This document shows, piece by piece, positions 24,501-39,500 of a stretch of 64,000 nucleotides of DNA. A program made the translations under genes and the position numbers. The DNA is from Budorcas taxicolor. Lineage: Eukaryota; Chordata; Mammalia; Artiodactyla; Bovidae. Positions within the stretch are counted from its first letter, which is position 1. Each line of letters begins with the position of its first letter. The notes below the pieces were generated by a model, which was not told the DNA's origin, searched no databases, and saw nothing but the letters and a program-made list of their open reading frames with translations. The DNA lies in NCBI RefSeq assembly GCF_023091745.1, contig NC_068910.1:48099272-48163271 (forward strand), in the 5' to 3' direction.

Positions 24501-27500
24501 ATCCTTGGGGACTCTCAGGACCCACCACGTAAAGGCAGAAGGAATTTTACGTGTCCTGTTTCCCAGAAATATGCTGGGCATTTTTATCCCGTGTCTGTTC
24601 AGCTTGACTCAGAGGTCTCTTCCTAAAATTAGAACTACTATTAGTTTTTGCCTTGACCCAGACAACAGCCAGGAGATGCAAACCTTGGTGTGACACCTCC
24701 CTTCCTTCTGTACCCTCAGGGAGATGGCTAAGTCACTTCACTGCTCCGTCTGGAGGCTCAGGGGAACACTAGAGTCTCAATTTCCATACCTAAGAGCAGA
24801 ACAAAACCTAATAATAGCCGCAACCATGACAGCCACAACTTGAGAAGCACCCGCTCTGTGCCAACACAGGCAAAGTACTTTAGAAAGGCTGGCTTAATGT
24901 CTGCCCCCACCCCGCTCCCCCACCAAGTTGGTATTATCGAGCCTGTCTTTCAGACGCAGAACTGGAACTTCAGTGATCTAAGTCACTCAGCTCCGAAGGG
25001 ATGAAGTCAGTATTTATGTCCAGGGCCGTGGGCTCCTGAGACTGCGCTCTGAATGCCTTGGCACGCTGGGGCCCAGAGGCCTTCCTGTGCCAGGCTGACC
25101 CTAAGTGGGAGGCAGTGGCAACTCAGGGGCAGGGTATAGAGAGCTGGTGGGAGACCCTCCTTCCTCTGCTGCCAGGTCCCTCAACAGCTCCTGCTTGGGG
25201 TCCATCAACCAGTGGGTGGAGAGCACTTGCTTCCGGGTCCCAAACTCCCTGAGCCTTCAATTGTGCTGCAGAAATATGAAGGTGTCACCATGACAACCTG
25301 AGCAGCTGGAGACCTTGCTTTGTCCCTAAAGCGCTGGTATCTGCCAGCATCCTTGTGTGTTTGTGTGTGTGTCTGGCAGGGGAGGGAGGGCCTGCCCTCA
25401 CCTTGTACCCAGGAGACCTTGGAGCAGTGGGTAAACCTGGCACTCTGATGAATACTGGGAGGACTGAGGATGAAGACCAGGAGCTCTAGGCAGAGTGCAA
25501 CCCATACAGTGCAGAGCACACAGACGCGCCGTGGCATTCTGAAGCCTCTGGACACCAGAGATCAGCTTGACTTTCAAGCTGATGGGGGTGAAAGGTCATG
25601 GGGAACGAAGACTTCCGAGAGCACAACAGGCCCCCACCGAGGGTTCTCTCCATCCTTCCCTCTTTCTCCAGGATCCAGGCGTTGATTTAGGAGAGGCTGG
25701 ATGGGGACTGTTCTGGCCCATGAGGCTCTGCGAGTCTAATGGCACAGGGTCCCCCTCCCTCGGGGCCTTCCTGACTGCCTTTTAAGAACTGCCACCCCTA
25801 CATCCCCTCCCTGGCTTTCATTTTCTCCATCGCACGGTCATGTCCTAACAATAACACTGCGCTTTATGTCCACGTACCCTTACCAGAACACGAACTCCAG
25901 GGTGGAGTTTCTCTTGTTCTGAGCACTGCTGTCCCCTAGGATCAGAGCAGTGCTGGTGCATCGTCGGGTTCAGTGACTGTCAGCTGGTACAGATCAAGCA
26001 AGCAATCAGCAAAAGGGAGGCTGGGAGAGACCCCTGCTGGTGAGCAGTCAGGGGTGTTGGAGGCTGGGGACAGTGGGCACACCTGGTGACTGAGGGTGAA
26101 GGTGTGTGTGTGGGGCATCCCAGGCAGGGCGCCAGCAGACACTCACCCGGAGCTCCCCGCCAGCCACAGGGACGCACTGGCTCACCTGAGAGATACTTGA
26201 CCTGGGCCATCACATACAGCGGCTCAGTCAGGGCTGGCGCCACCTTGACCACAGGATTGAGGATCGCAGCGACTTGCTTAAGAAGAGGAGACACGATCTG
26301 GCCTGGAGACCGGGGCTGCAGGAACACAAGAGTTTGCCCTATTCTCCTGGAGCACTTAGAAAACACTCTTAGTGAAGGGATTTTATTCCACATGTGTTTT
26401 ACTTTATCCTACTTTATTTTTACTTACTGTAGTTACTTCGCTCATTTTTATTTACTTTATTTTACCCTGGTAGCTCAGATGATAAAGAATCTGCTTGCAA
26501 CGCAGGAGATCCAGGTTCAATTCCCTGGGTCAGGAAGATCCCCTGGAGAAGGGAATGGCAACCCACTCCAGTATTCTTGCCAAGAGAATCCCATAGACAG
26601 AGGAGCCTGGTGGGCTACAGTCCACGGGGTAGCAAAGGGTCAGACACGGCTGAGTAACTAACACTTTCATGCTTCACACACATATTTACCATCCACTCTG
26701 TACTACTCTGTCCAAGAGCTGAGAACGGGGACTTTATTTGTTCACCTCTGAGCCCCCCATCAAGCATGGCATCTGGCTCATGGTGGTACCCTCAGTAGAT
26801 ATTTGTGGGATGGCATTACAAGGCACTTGGGGGATATTAAGGCATGTAAGATACAATCCTTGCCCACAGGGAATCTCAATTGTCTGGGAAGGCCGGACAA
26901 ACAAGGAAAGACCAAAATACTTCTTAGAAGACACTGGGAGGAGAGGGAGCCCAGTTCCTCCCTGGGATGAACAGAGGCCAGTGCCCCGCTCCTCACGCGC
27001 AGTCCCTGGACCAGCAGCATGAGCATCACCTGGGAGACGCAGGGCTTGTGCCCCACTTCCTGGGTGATTGGCATGTTGCACGTGCAAATGTGCAAAGCAC
27101 TGGGCTCCCCGACTGCCCGAGGCTCAGGCAACCTAGTGACTGGCCAGGTAGGTCCTGCCTCTGCCCAGACCTGTTCACCAGTTCAATCCCCACTGCCCGC
27201 CCCATGAAGAAGCGCCCTCCTCTAACCTGCTTAGGGCAGAAGACCAGGTACTCCTTGGCGATGCAGACCAGGAAGGTGGGGTCGAGCCGTTCCAAGTATT
27301 CGGAGCTCATGGGGAGGGCCTGCATGCCGGAAAAGTGCAGCTCGGCGGCCTCCTTTAGCAGCGTCGTGGCCTCCTGCTCCCCTCTATGCTTCTTGGACGC
27401 CAGGAGGGCTTGGAGGAAAACCAGCACCTGTGGGAGCAGGCCCGGGTCTTAGGGGCAGTGCCCACTAGGCAGAGCCGGATGGCCAAGGAGCAGCGGAAGT

Positions 27501-30500
27501 CCAAGGGGCAACTGGGGGTGGGAAAAGGGAGGGGGTGTGGCGGGGGCGGGATCCCAGGACAGCCTGGGCCCCCACAGAGCTCTGACCTCGGACTTCCCCA
27601 GGGACTGCTGCACCTCCTTCAGGAATTCCAGCTGGTGTTCGGCCTCCTCCAGGTGGCCGTCTAAGATCTGGCACCAGATGATCCCTGGGAGGGGACAGAA
27701 CTGGGATGAACAGCCAGCTCTGTGGCAGAGCCAGCAGGCCAAAGGACAGTGGACAGCAGGGACCCTTTCCCGTGTCTTCATAAGCTCAAAGAGTGGTATG
27801 TGCTCATGGGGAAGCGTTCAAATCGTAGGGCAAGGAAAACATCCCCAGCTCACATTCTGCTTTCAGTGTGTCTTTCTCTAGAGAGAATCAATATGAACAG
27901 ATTGGACTGTATTTCTTCAAACATCTTGCAAAGCATTTGCATGTTATTAGTGGATAGTGTATTTTCCCATCCGTTCATATACATTACCCCATTCTCTTCA
28001 ATGGTGACATAATATTTCACTGCCGATGTAACCATTTATTTAACTACTGCACTATTGAAGGACTGCTTGTTTCACATTTCGTTGGTTTTCAGGGTTTAAA
28101 TATTACAATGCCATGGTCAACATTTTTGTGGGTTCTAACTCCTTATGTAGAGATGATGTCAAAGGGCATGTACATCTAAAACCTTGATAGATAAGGCCAG
28201 CTTGCCCTCCAAGGATATTTGAATTAATATTACTGTCAAGAATTTGGAAGTATTTTTTTCTTTCCCCACGACCTCACAAACATGCTTTATTTACTCCTTA
28301 CCATGCTAAAGAGTGAATAACTTGTTTTAATTCACTTAAAAAAAATTTTTAGGGAGAATGGAATCTTTTTATATATTTAGTGCCCTTTTCTACTGTAACT
28401 TTCCTGTTTATAGCTTTTTCCTGTTTTTCTTTGGATGGATTTTTATCGCTCTCTATTCTCTTCATATATAATCCTTGTTACCAACATTTTCCATTAGTTT
28501 GCCTTTTACCTTTTAACTATTTTCCCTCTGCCTTTTTGCCATCCAGTAGTTTTAAATTTTTACATAAATTGGTCAAATATTTTCCTTTAGAACTTCTGAG
28601 TTTGTAGTTATGCTTAGAATTCCCTGGGCAACCCAAGTCCAATTTAACTTTTATGTTTAAATATCTAAGTTATCTAGAATTTATTTTTGAGGATAATGTG
28701 AAATGGGCGTTTACCTTTATTTTTTTTTCATAAAGAATAGTCAGGTATTCAACCACGAGTTATTTAAACTCTATCGGTTTGAAATGTCATTTTTATCATA
28801 AGGCCTGTTTCTATCCTGTTGATCTGTTTTGTGTATTCCAGGAATGGCCTCAAACGGACTTCTCTTTTTTAAAAAAAAATATATATTTTTTGGCTGTTCT
28901 GTGTCTGCTGCTGTGGGATTTTCTATAGCTGCGGTGCCCTGGTTTCTCACTGTGGTGGCTTCTCTTGTTGCAGAGCATGGGCTCTAGTGCACACAGGCTT
29001 CAGGAAGTGGCTCGCAGGCTCTAGAGCACAGGCCCAGTGCACAAGCTTAGCTGCTCCGAGGCACGCAGGATCTTCCTGGATCAGGGATCGAACCTGTGTC
29101 TCCTGCATTGTCAGGCGGATTATTTACAACTGAGCCACCAAGGAGATCCTTAACTACTCTTGTTTTGATGTGTTTTGATGTTGGGAGGACAAATCCCTTC
29201 TGTTCCTACTCTTCTTTTTTTACAATTTATTCCTTGACCATTTGGGTACATTTATTTCTGACTGTCTTCCTCACCACCATCTTGGTTTTCAGTCATATCC
29301 GTCCCACTATTTGGCTCATCTACGGACATTTTTACTTTGCAAAAATTATATTTTTAATTTTCAGCAACTCTTTTTTTGTTATCTGTATTTTTTTCCTAGT
29401 GGCATGTTCTTTACTCACGGACCTAATAGACTCTAGAGTCAGCCAACACAGGAGGTGTTTTGGGGACAAAGTCTTTTCTGTATCTGGCCTTAATTTTGTT
29501 CCTCAGAGGGCCACTGCTTTGCATGTTTCACTTGGCCCCTATTTCAAACTGCTAGCAGATTTATAAATGGACTAGAGTGATGAGTATTAGCAACCGGGGC
29601 AGATGTCTCAAATTGCTAAGGCCCCTGATTTTCCCGGACGGGCCAGGTAAGACGGATGAGTCAAGGACACATGTGTGTAGACTCAGGCTTGGCTGGAGTG
29701 TGTGGGCTTCCCTTCTGGCTGACCAGCAGGGGCTCTCCCTTGAACTGAGGAAGTGGGCAGGGACTCAGACTGGTGGAGGAACGTTTCAGGGAATTTTGCC
29801 TGTGTGTTGGGCATTCAAGTTTTTTGCCCTTCATGTCCCTGCTGGTGGTGGGACATCATGGGGGGCTTTGTTTTGCTCTGTCCTGTCCCACCCCTGCTAA
29901 GAGTCTCCTTGATCCCATTCTTGGGCTTCCAATAACCCTCCTGTTATCTCGATGATGACCCCATGACATATTTTGCTCCCAGCCTCTGGGGACCCCAAGC
30001 TTGTGTGTGTTTTTTTTAATTTTTCTTTTTCCTGGAGCCCTCTGGGGAAAGCTGATCTACTCATTTCTTTAGCTGCCCCATCTCTGCCCATGTTGGCTTA
30101 TAGGTTTCTAGACTTGCTCAGAGCTTCCAGATTGAATGCAATTTGCTTAATATCTTCTAGAAATGCGAAGTTCTTCAGAGTTCCTGGTCTACCAAAGGCA
30201 CCTTACCCTGTTTATGGGGCTGCTACGGGGACTCACCATCTTTTTAAAATGTTGCCCGTGACTTTGTGGGGGTGCGGTTTGGGGAGGGAGGAAGAAGCGA
30301 TGACCAAGGAGTCAGCCTGATGCATTGAACCAGAAATCAAGACCAAACACTTGGATTGTTTTTTGACTGTGCCACACAGATGCGCCTGGAGTTTAGCAAG
30401 AAGTGACTTTGCCCCCAAAAGACACAACTCCTCAGAGCCGGGGCAGGAAGCTGGCTTGCCTGGGGCACTCACTGATCACCAGGCTGCCTCCACTAAAATC

Positions 30501-33500
30501 AAATACCTCTGTCTCAGGATTCGCTAGAGACCACAGATTTGAGAGCTTTGTGTAAAAATGAAAACTGGGCTTTGGAAAATTCACTTGACATTTGTATAAA
30601 GTGGGAGGGAAGCCCTGAGACACATGGGGAAGCAAAACTCTCAAAACTACTCACTCTGGGGGCCTTTCAGCACAGGGGCCTGAAGAGGAAGGGTCCACAG
30701 AGGTGAGGTGAGCGGCTGTGGGGCAGGGGGGCCGCTGGCCTGGTGGGGCCTGAGAGGAGGCAGGGCTGACCCAGCATGTCAAGCAGACTGTGGCTATCAG
30801 AGGTCTGAAGGAGATGAGAATGGCTTTGACTGCTTTCAAGAATTCCTGTGCCTCTTGCATCTATATGTGTAGATGCCTCGAAAGGCACCCCATCCTACAA
30901 TGTACCCCCAAACTGACGTACCGTCTGGGAAGAATGCTTGCCAACCCCTCTCTTCTGGATTCATGGAGGTCACCCTGCTTGGCTCCCACCCCCCTCCCTG
31001 CCCAGCCTGCACAGACCTGTCAAGGCAGCCACGCTGCTCTCGTCCAGCTTCATGGCCTTTGAGTACCACAGAGATGCCTCCTTCACTTGGTCCTGCAGGA
31101 TGAAGAGGTAGCCCAGCTCGGTGGCCATGTGGGCGTCAGAGGACGTGGCCATGAAGGTCCGTTCGATGAAGCTACACACCAGCTGCAGAATCCCCTGGTG
31201 CCTCCCACACTGAAAGGAACAGACACAGGGACGGGGAAACCGGTCACTCCAACCTGCCTCAACAAGGCCATGTGCAAATGGGGGACACTTTGGCAGGACT
31301 CGGGGGTGTTCAGGAGAGCCCCAGAAGTACCGTGTGTCCAGGTAGCTGTCCAGCTCGCAAAGAATCCCCCCCACCCCGGTGGCCACATGTGTGGACCCGC
31401 CTCCAGGCATGGAGCCCTCGGAGGGACCAAGTCCCGTGTCTGGCCACAGTCACTGGTCCAAGAAGTCACCAGGAGGTTCTTCACAAACTGAAGCTGCATG
31501 AGGGGAACTCTTGGTGTCGCACTGATGGGAAGTGGCCCTGAGGGCTGTGAGCAGCCCCATTGCCTGCTGTGCGTGGAGAATGAGCAGAGAGAATCAGACA
31601 CAGAGGTGGAGGGAGAGAGGGTATCCCAGTGGAATTCGACTCCCCAGAGCTGCCCCTGCCCTTATGACCATTCCTTATGGTAAATCTTTCTTTTTTTTAG
31701 TTGGGGCACACGGGATCTCTAGCTGTGGCATGTGAACTCTTAGTTGCAGCCTGTGGGATATAGTTCCCTGACCTGGGATGGAACCCAGGCCTCCTGCATT
31801 GGGAGAGTAGAGTCTTAGCCACGCCAGCACCTGGTAAGTCCTCCTTCTAGTAAATTTTGCTCTGGGGCTGAAGGTTGTGACAGAGACAGGCTGTTTGGCA
31901 GCCTGCTCTGTTTGCACTGAGCCTGGCGTCAGAGAGGGTTAGGCAGGCAGCCTCCCTGGGACTCTTTCACAAAAAGAATATGGGAGTCGGGGGCTCCAGC
32001 ACCCTGTTCTTCCACAGCTGTGTTGCTGCCCTCTTTCCCCAAACAGGGCGCCTCCCACTCTGAAAGCACTTCCAGATCTCACTTCCGTGGTCTTCACAGC
32101 ATCTCTGAAGGGCACAAGGGCACAGGAGACAGAGGCCACCTGATACCATGATAGGATGGAGGCAGGCAGGGGCCCCAGGGCCTGGGCCACTAGACTGAGA
32201 GATCAAGTTTAAGCCGGAGAGGGTGGGGCGGGGTCCTGAGGGAGCTTCTGGGGGAACCACTGATCTCCCCTGGGAATAAGACAAGATGCGCTAGCTCAGA
32301 AACCAGGGAGGAGCTTTCTTACCAGTCTGCTCACTACAAGAATTTTTTTAAGATGGAGGCTTGGATTTTGGGGCTCTCTTGTTTCCAGTGCCTTAATCAG
32401 ATTCCTAACGTGCTCGGCAGCCTGCAAGAACAAAACACAACGTCAAAGGCAGTAGGTAAAAGGGGAGTGGGGCAAAGGTTCTCAAGGGTGGCTGCCCGGA
32501 GCACCAGCTGAGAGATCTTAAACACACTCAGGCCTCCGCACCAATGCCAGAGATTCAGTTAACTGGCCTTGGGTGTGCCCAGGCTTCAGTACCACTTTGG
32601 GGGCCCGCAGGGGCTTTCTCCCCAGAGCCGGCACTGCCCCTTTATTCACGAATTTGGGAAGAGCAGCTGCCCTTTGAGACGGCCCCAAACAGTGCCAGAA
32701 GCCAGCTGTATGGTGCACACACAGCGGTTCCCCCCCCCCGCCCCGGGCCAGTTCCAAACCACCTGGGCTGGCCCAGGAGCAAACCGTCAGGGTGGGTCTC
32801 TGGCCCCAAACTTCTGTTCCATTTTGACCTGAGTCACCACATTGATCCCTCTCTGTCATTCCAGTGAACCCTCCCAGGGACTCTGACAGTCAGTGTAACT
32901 GACTTTTCCAGTCTAGCAGACAAAGGGTCAGAAAGGTTAAGTTCATCTGACCAAGGTTACTCAGCCATCTAGATGGCTGACTTGAGTCCAAAGCCTGTGC
33001 TCTTTCGTGGACTCTTCTGCCCATTCACTATGTAGGGTAGGGAGTTCTTAGTCCACAGCTGCAAAGAAGTACCAGGAGAGAATATGGGGTGGGGTGGATC
33101 TTCTCTGCAAGCTTAGGACTATGCAGCCTGGGCTGGGGTGAGGGGCAGATCCCAGGGTTTGAGATGGGGGCAAAGGAGGGGCATTAAATGCTAACTGCCC
33201 TTGGGCCTAACCATGAGGCCAGGCCCTTGGGAGGCTTGCTCAGGGCCCCAGGTTCTCAGGGAGCTGAGGACAGGCCTATTCCCTTGTTTCTAACCCTTTT
33301 TGAGGGTTCCTACCAAATACAGACCATGCCCTCCACCTCACCCCACTCTATAAAATCCATAACCTCAGAGCTGGGCAAAAGGAACCAGAAACTTCCTTTT
33401 CTTGCCATGACCCCTTAGGGCCTCTTGACTGGTCACACTCTCCGCAGAAGCAATGTCTTTATTAAGAAGGCAGGGTTTTCACTGAAGACACAAACTCTTT

Positions 33501-36500
33501 TTGAAAATAAGAACGTGTCTGGGCATGGAGGTTTTCATTAGGAATTAGAGGTGCTTCTGACTGCATCTGAGGACTCTTTGGAGTTTCTCTGGAAAACTAC
33601 AAGTCTTAGGAGCAAGTTGATGGCCAGGTGCATGCTAAGTTGCTCAGTTGTGTCTGACTCTTTGTGACCCCAGAGACTGTAGCCAGCCATGCTCCTCTGT
33701 CCATGTGATTCTCATACTGGAGTGGGTTGCCATTTACTCCCCCAGGGGACCTTCTTGACCCAGGGGACCCAGAGACCAAACCCACGTCTCCTGCACTGAC
33801 AGGTGGATTCTTTACCACTGAGCAACCTGGGAAGCCCATGGGGCCAGGTACTGCCTGGTCAATATCTGAACAGCGCTAACCATCCCCTTAAAAAAAGGCA
33901 TTTCCCGAAACATGAACACAACCATGGGAATTCCTTGGTGGTCCAGTGGTTAGGACTCAGCACTTTCACTGCTGTGGGCTTGGGTTCAATCCGTGGTCAC
34001 AAAACTAAGATCCCGCAAGCCAGGCAGTGTGGCAAAAACAAAAACAAAACCCAAACCAGCAGCAAACCACAATCATGACTTCCATCAGCTGAAATGGAGC
34101 AAGTTATTGTAGCGCACTGGGCACTGTTCCCAGTCGTCCTACGTGTCCTGTAATTGGACCTTATAACAACCATACAGAGTGGGTGGAATTAGCTCCATTT
34201 TCACAGATGAGCATCTTGGGGCTCATCCAGGTGGAGACACCTGCCTGGGTCACACAGGGAACATGAGGCAGAACCAGAGCAGTGTGTCAGCCTCACTGCC
34301 AGCCTTTGGAACTGTGTGGCTCAAAGACCAAACCAGAGCCCCGAGGGTGTGGATGGGTGTAGGGAGCTGAGTCCCAGGGAGCCCCCTCCAAGGCCTTGGG
34401 GGTGGAGGTGCTGTGGAGGGTACCTCCTTGGCTGGGTTGGTTTCAAGGTTCAACTTCTGAGTCTTGAAAGAACTCACCACAGTCATGTTTCCTTCTCTTG
34501 TGAGCTCATGCACAGCTAGAATTTGACAAGCATCGATATTGCTTTGGTCTTTTTTGAGGATTCTGAAACAGGAAGAGGACCCATGTGAATTGAGAGAGTT
34601 CAAAGGCAAGGTTAGGATGGTGTGGTGGCATCTTCTGATTGTCTCCTAACATCTATCCTCCCCTTCTTTTAATAGAACCTGCTGAACTGCTGGGGCATGT
34701 GGCTACTGCGATAAACACTACATTTCCCAGCTTCCCTCTGCAGCTCATGTGTGACCATGTGACTAAGTTCTGACCAATAGGATGCAAGTGAAAGTGCCCA
34801 GGGTATATCCAGCGGTATCCCTACAGCATGACTTCCATTTATTCTCTTTCCTCCTTCTTGCTGGCTGGAACGTGGGCCATGTGAGCCACATCCTAGGAAT
34901 AGGACAGTAGGGAGAAGGGGGCGTGGGGCCCTAGAGAGTTAAGCTGTCATCCTTGTCTTGGCCCACCATCCAAACTTTTCCCTGAGAGAGGAATAACCTT
35001 TCATGTTAAGTCCCTTATTTGGGGGTGTCTTCATGACAGAAACCTATTTATATCCCAAATTACACAGGCATGACTGTGGTACCAGGGTCAGGGGGCAGGG
35101 GGTCAAGTCTGCAGCTGTTCGATGGAAACTTTGGTTTCCATCATGTGTCACTGGGGAGGTGCGGCTCCTGACCACACTACAGAGTTTTCTTTTTTTTAGT
35201 TATTTATTTATTTTTGACTGTGCTGGGTCTTTGTTGCCACAGGGGCTTTTCCCTAGTTGTGGCGAGCACAGGCCACTCTCTAGTTGTGGTGTGTGGGCTC
35301 CTCACCGTGGTGGCTTCTTCTGTTGCAGAGCATGGGCTCTGGAGCACTCGGGCTTCAGTAGTTGGGGGTGGGGAGCTCTAGAACACAGGCTCAGAGCTTG
35401 TGGTGCACGGGCTTAGCTGCTGTGGGGCATGTGGGATCTTCCTGGACCAGGGATCGAACCCATGTCTCCTGCACTGGCTGGCAGATTCTTTACCACTGAG
35501 CCACCAGGGAATTCCCTGGAATTTTCAATATTTTGTTTCTTTATAGGAAATTTCATATTTTTCAGCCGGATTAGGGAATGGTCCCTCTGCTTAACAATTC
35601 CTCTAATTGATGTATCAACTTTCAACACAACTAGGCAGAGTCAACATGCAAAGAGTTCTAGGCATTTATGATGATTTTGAAGGCACTGTGAATTTCATAA
35701 TTTAGAAATTTAAAAAAAAAACACTTTTAAAATGACGTATGGACTAAAAACGAATCAGAACCAATGTTAGAGAAGTCGAAGAACCAAATGATACTGAAGA
35801 TACTACTGAAATATCCAGATGTGTAGACACTGTTAAATGGTACCTCAAGGGACGTCTATAGACTTAAATGCTTATCTTCTAAAAGAAGATTTAGAATGGC
35901 CAGGCATCCAACTCAAGAGTTAGACAATAACAACAGAGTACCTCCACAGAAGGTAGTTAGCAGGAAATAATAAACAGCAGAATTAATCAGTTAGGAAACA
36001 AGGATATCATAGCCTCAACAAAACTCAAAGCTGGTTGTTTAACAAGACTAATGGAAGAAACACATTATTTTAACGTTGGTGGAGAGAACTAAAAGAGAAG
36101 GAAAAAATGAACAATATTAGGGCTGGAAAGAGAAAAATATCTAGAGAGCAGAAATTTAAAGAGCAATAGGGGAGGGACTGCCCTGGTGCTCCAGTGGTTA
36201 GAACTCTGTAATTCATTCTAATGTTGACACTATCAACTACATGAAACTAATGAAACATACGGGCTTCCAGGTATCCTGTGGGCCCAAAGTGGAGCCTCCA
36301 AAGCAAGCTCTTGATCCAGAAGTTCCTGCCCAGGATACCAGCCAGCTGTGAGAGAGGCCATGGAGTGCCAGCCCAGGCCTGGCACAGGCTGGAATCACTT
36401 CCAGTTTCCTACCAGGGCCTCTGTATGAGACTCCGATTCCAGTTAGCACCCTTCCATAGGGAAGGAAAAGGTATGTTTGTATTCCACCCCCTCACACACA

Positions 36501-39500
36501 CAGACAATTTGGACTGCAAGGAGATCAAACCAGTCCATCCTAAAGGAAATCAGTCCTGAATGTTCATTAGAAGGACTGATGCTGAAGCTGAAACTCCCAA
36601 TACTTTGGCCACCTGATGCGAAGAGCTGACTCATTTGAAAAGACCCTGATGCTGGGAAAGATTGAAGGGAGGAGGAGAAGGGGACAACAGAGGATGAGAT
36701 AGATGGTCGGATGGCATCACCAACTCGATGGACATGGGTTTGAGCAGGCTCTGAGAGTTGGAGATGGACAGGGAGGCCTGGCGTGCTGCAGTCCACGGGG
36801 TCGCAAAGACTCAGACACGACTGGGCAATTGAATTAAACTGAACTGTACTGGTGACTCATGATCACTCAGGGAAAAACAGTCCATGAACTCTTTTTAGGA
36901 AGAAAATTAGTACTATATGTTTTATGATTACTGTGATAAAAATGGTTAAAGCGGTAGAGTTTAAAGAGATAAGCTTCAGTTATCTGGAAAATTCCATTTT
37001 CGAAAACCCTCCATCAAACATCCCTCCCCTGAAGCCATCTTTATCTCTGTTCACAGTGAGAGTGCTTCAGGATCACCCTCTACCTGGAACTGGGCTTCCG
37101 AAAGTCCCCATAACTCCTGAATCCTCCCTCTGCTGTCTTCCTGGTGCACTCAGCTTGCTACTAAAGTCTTCTCTCAGGCAATGGCCTTTATCACCCACAG
37201 TTTTAAAAATTACATACTACAATAGTCCCTTTCTGCCTTTTTTCTTCCCTCCCCGCCTACTCCTCAGACATAACTGCTGTTTACCTCTAACTCTTGTTGC
37301 CTTGGGTTCCTTTGGTAGTTCTGTCTCTCTCCTAAACACTATACTTAGATCACTTGATAGGGCTATTTCTTTTCCAATTTTTTTTTAAAGATTTTTTTTT
37401 TGATGTAGACCGTTTTTAATGTCTTTATTGAATCTGCTACAGTACTGATCTGTTCCACGTTTTTTGGTTTCTTGGCCACAAGGCATGTGGGATCTAGTTC
37501 CCTGACCAGGGATCAAACCCGTACACCCTGCACTGAAAGGCAAAGTCTTAACCAGCGGACCACCAGGGAAGCCCCAAGAGGCCTGTTTCTTGATCTTCCC
37601 ACCATAGGCCTCCACTGCTGGCTTCCTGCTATGACAAGTGAGTGCCTAGTTCACGTCCAACCTCCCTCTGCTCCCCAACCCTCAATGTGACCATATCACT
37701 ATTCATAACTCCCACTGACAATGCTGACTTTTATGGCTTGTTCCATCAAACACACAGTATCTCCCATCCTGCCACTGTGTAAGAGGGGACCAATTAGTCC
37801 CCTCCACTGGCAAAGGAAGTCTAGTCAAGGCTGTGGTTTTTCCAGTGGTCATGTATGGATGTGAGAGTTGGACTATAAAGAAAGCTGAGCACCGAAGAAT
37901 TGATGCTTTTGAACTGTGGTGTTGGAGAAGACCCTTGAGAGTCCCTTGGACTGCAAGGAGATGCAACCAGTCTATCCTAAAGGAGATCAGTTCTGAATAT
38001 TCATTGGAAGGACTGATGCTGAAGCTGAAACTCCAATACTTTGGCCACCTGATGCGAAGAGCTGATTCATCTGAAAAGACCCTGATGCTGGGAGGGATTG
38101 AAGGTGGGAGGAGAAGGGGACGACAGAGGATGAGATGGTTGGAAGGCATAACCGACTCAATGGATATGGGTTTGGGTGGACTCCGGGAGTTGGTGATGGA
38201 CAGGGAGGCCTGGCATGCTGTGGTTCATGAGGTCGCAGTCAGACATGACTGAGCGACTGAACTGAACTGAACCAGCAAAGGAAGGAAGCATCAGGTCAGC
38301 GCCCCCTCACCTGTGTCCCATTTCGACCGTCTGCTCCCAGTCCTGCCGAGCCAGGAACAGCTGCATCTTTAGGACCAAAGCAGGCAGGAAGCTCCCGCAG
38401 GTGACGGTGATCTGGTTCACCACCTCAAGGGCCCCCGAGTAGTTCTGCAGCATCATGAAGTACATCACCTGTTGAAAGCCAAACAGAAGAGCCTTCATCA
38501 GTGCCCACCAAAAATGAGCGGTGGGTGTCAGTGTCCCCACCAAGACAGGAGCAGAGCCTGACACGTGGGCGGGAGCCATCATTCAGAGTGACAAATCGGG
38601 TCCACAGCAGTCTTGGGGTTTTCTGACAGGCAAGGCAGGGGAATGGAATTCCAGCTGAGTTATTTCAAATCCTAAAAGATGATGCTGTTAAAGTGCTGCA
38701 CTCAATATGCCAGCAAATTTGGAAAACTCAGCAGTGGCCACACGACTTGAAAAGGTCAGTTTACATTTCAATTCCAAAGAAGAGCAATTCCAAAGAATGT
38801 TCAAACTACTGTACAATTGCACTCATTTCACATGCTAGCAAAGTAATGCTCAAAATCCTGCAAACTAGGTTTCAATAGTATGGGAACTGAGAACTTCCAG
38901 TTGCACAAGCTGGATTTAGAAAAGGCAGAGGAACCACAGATCAAATTGCCAACATCCATTGGTTCATAGAAGCCAGAGAATTCCAGAAAAACATCTACTT
39001 CTGCTTCATTGACTATGCTAAAGCCTTTGACTATGTGGATCACAACAAACTATGGACAATTCTTCAAGAGATGGGAATACCAGACCACCTTACCTTCCTC
39101 CTGTGAAACCTGTATGCAGGTCAAGAAGCAACAGTTAGAACTAGACATGGAACAACAGACTGGTTCCAAATTGGGAAAGGAGTACGTTAAGGCTGTATAT
39201 TGTCACCCTGCTTGTTTAACTTATATGCAGAGTACATCATGAGAAATATTGGGCTGGATGAAGCACAAGTTGGAATCAAGATTGCCAGAAATATCAACTG
39301 GGAGAAATATCAATAACCTCAGATATGCAGATGACACCACCCTTATAGCAGAAAGTGAAGAGGAATTAAAGAGCCTCTTGATGAAGGTGAAAGAGGAGAG
39401 TGAAAAAGCTGGCTTAAAACTCAACATACAAAAAACCAAGATCATGGCATCTGGTCCCATCACTTCATGCCAGATAGATGGGGAAACAATGGAAACAGTG

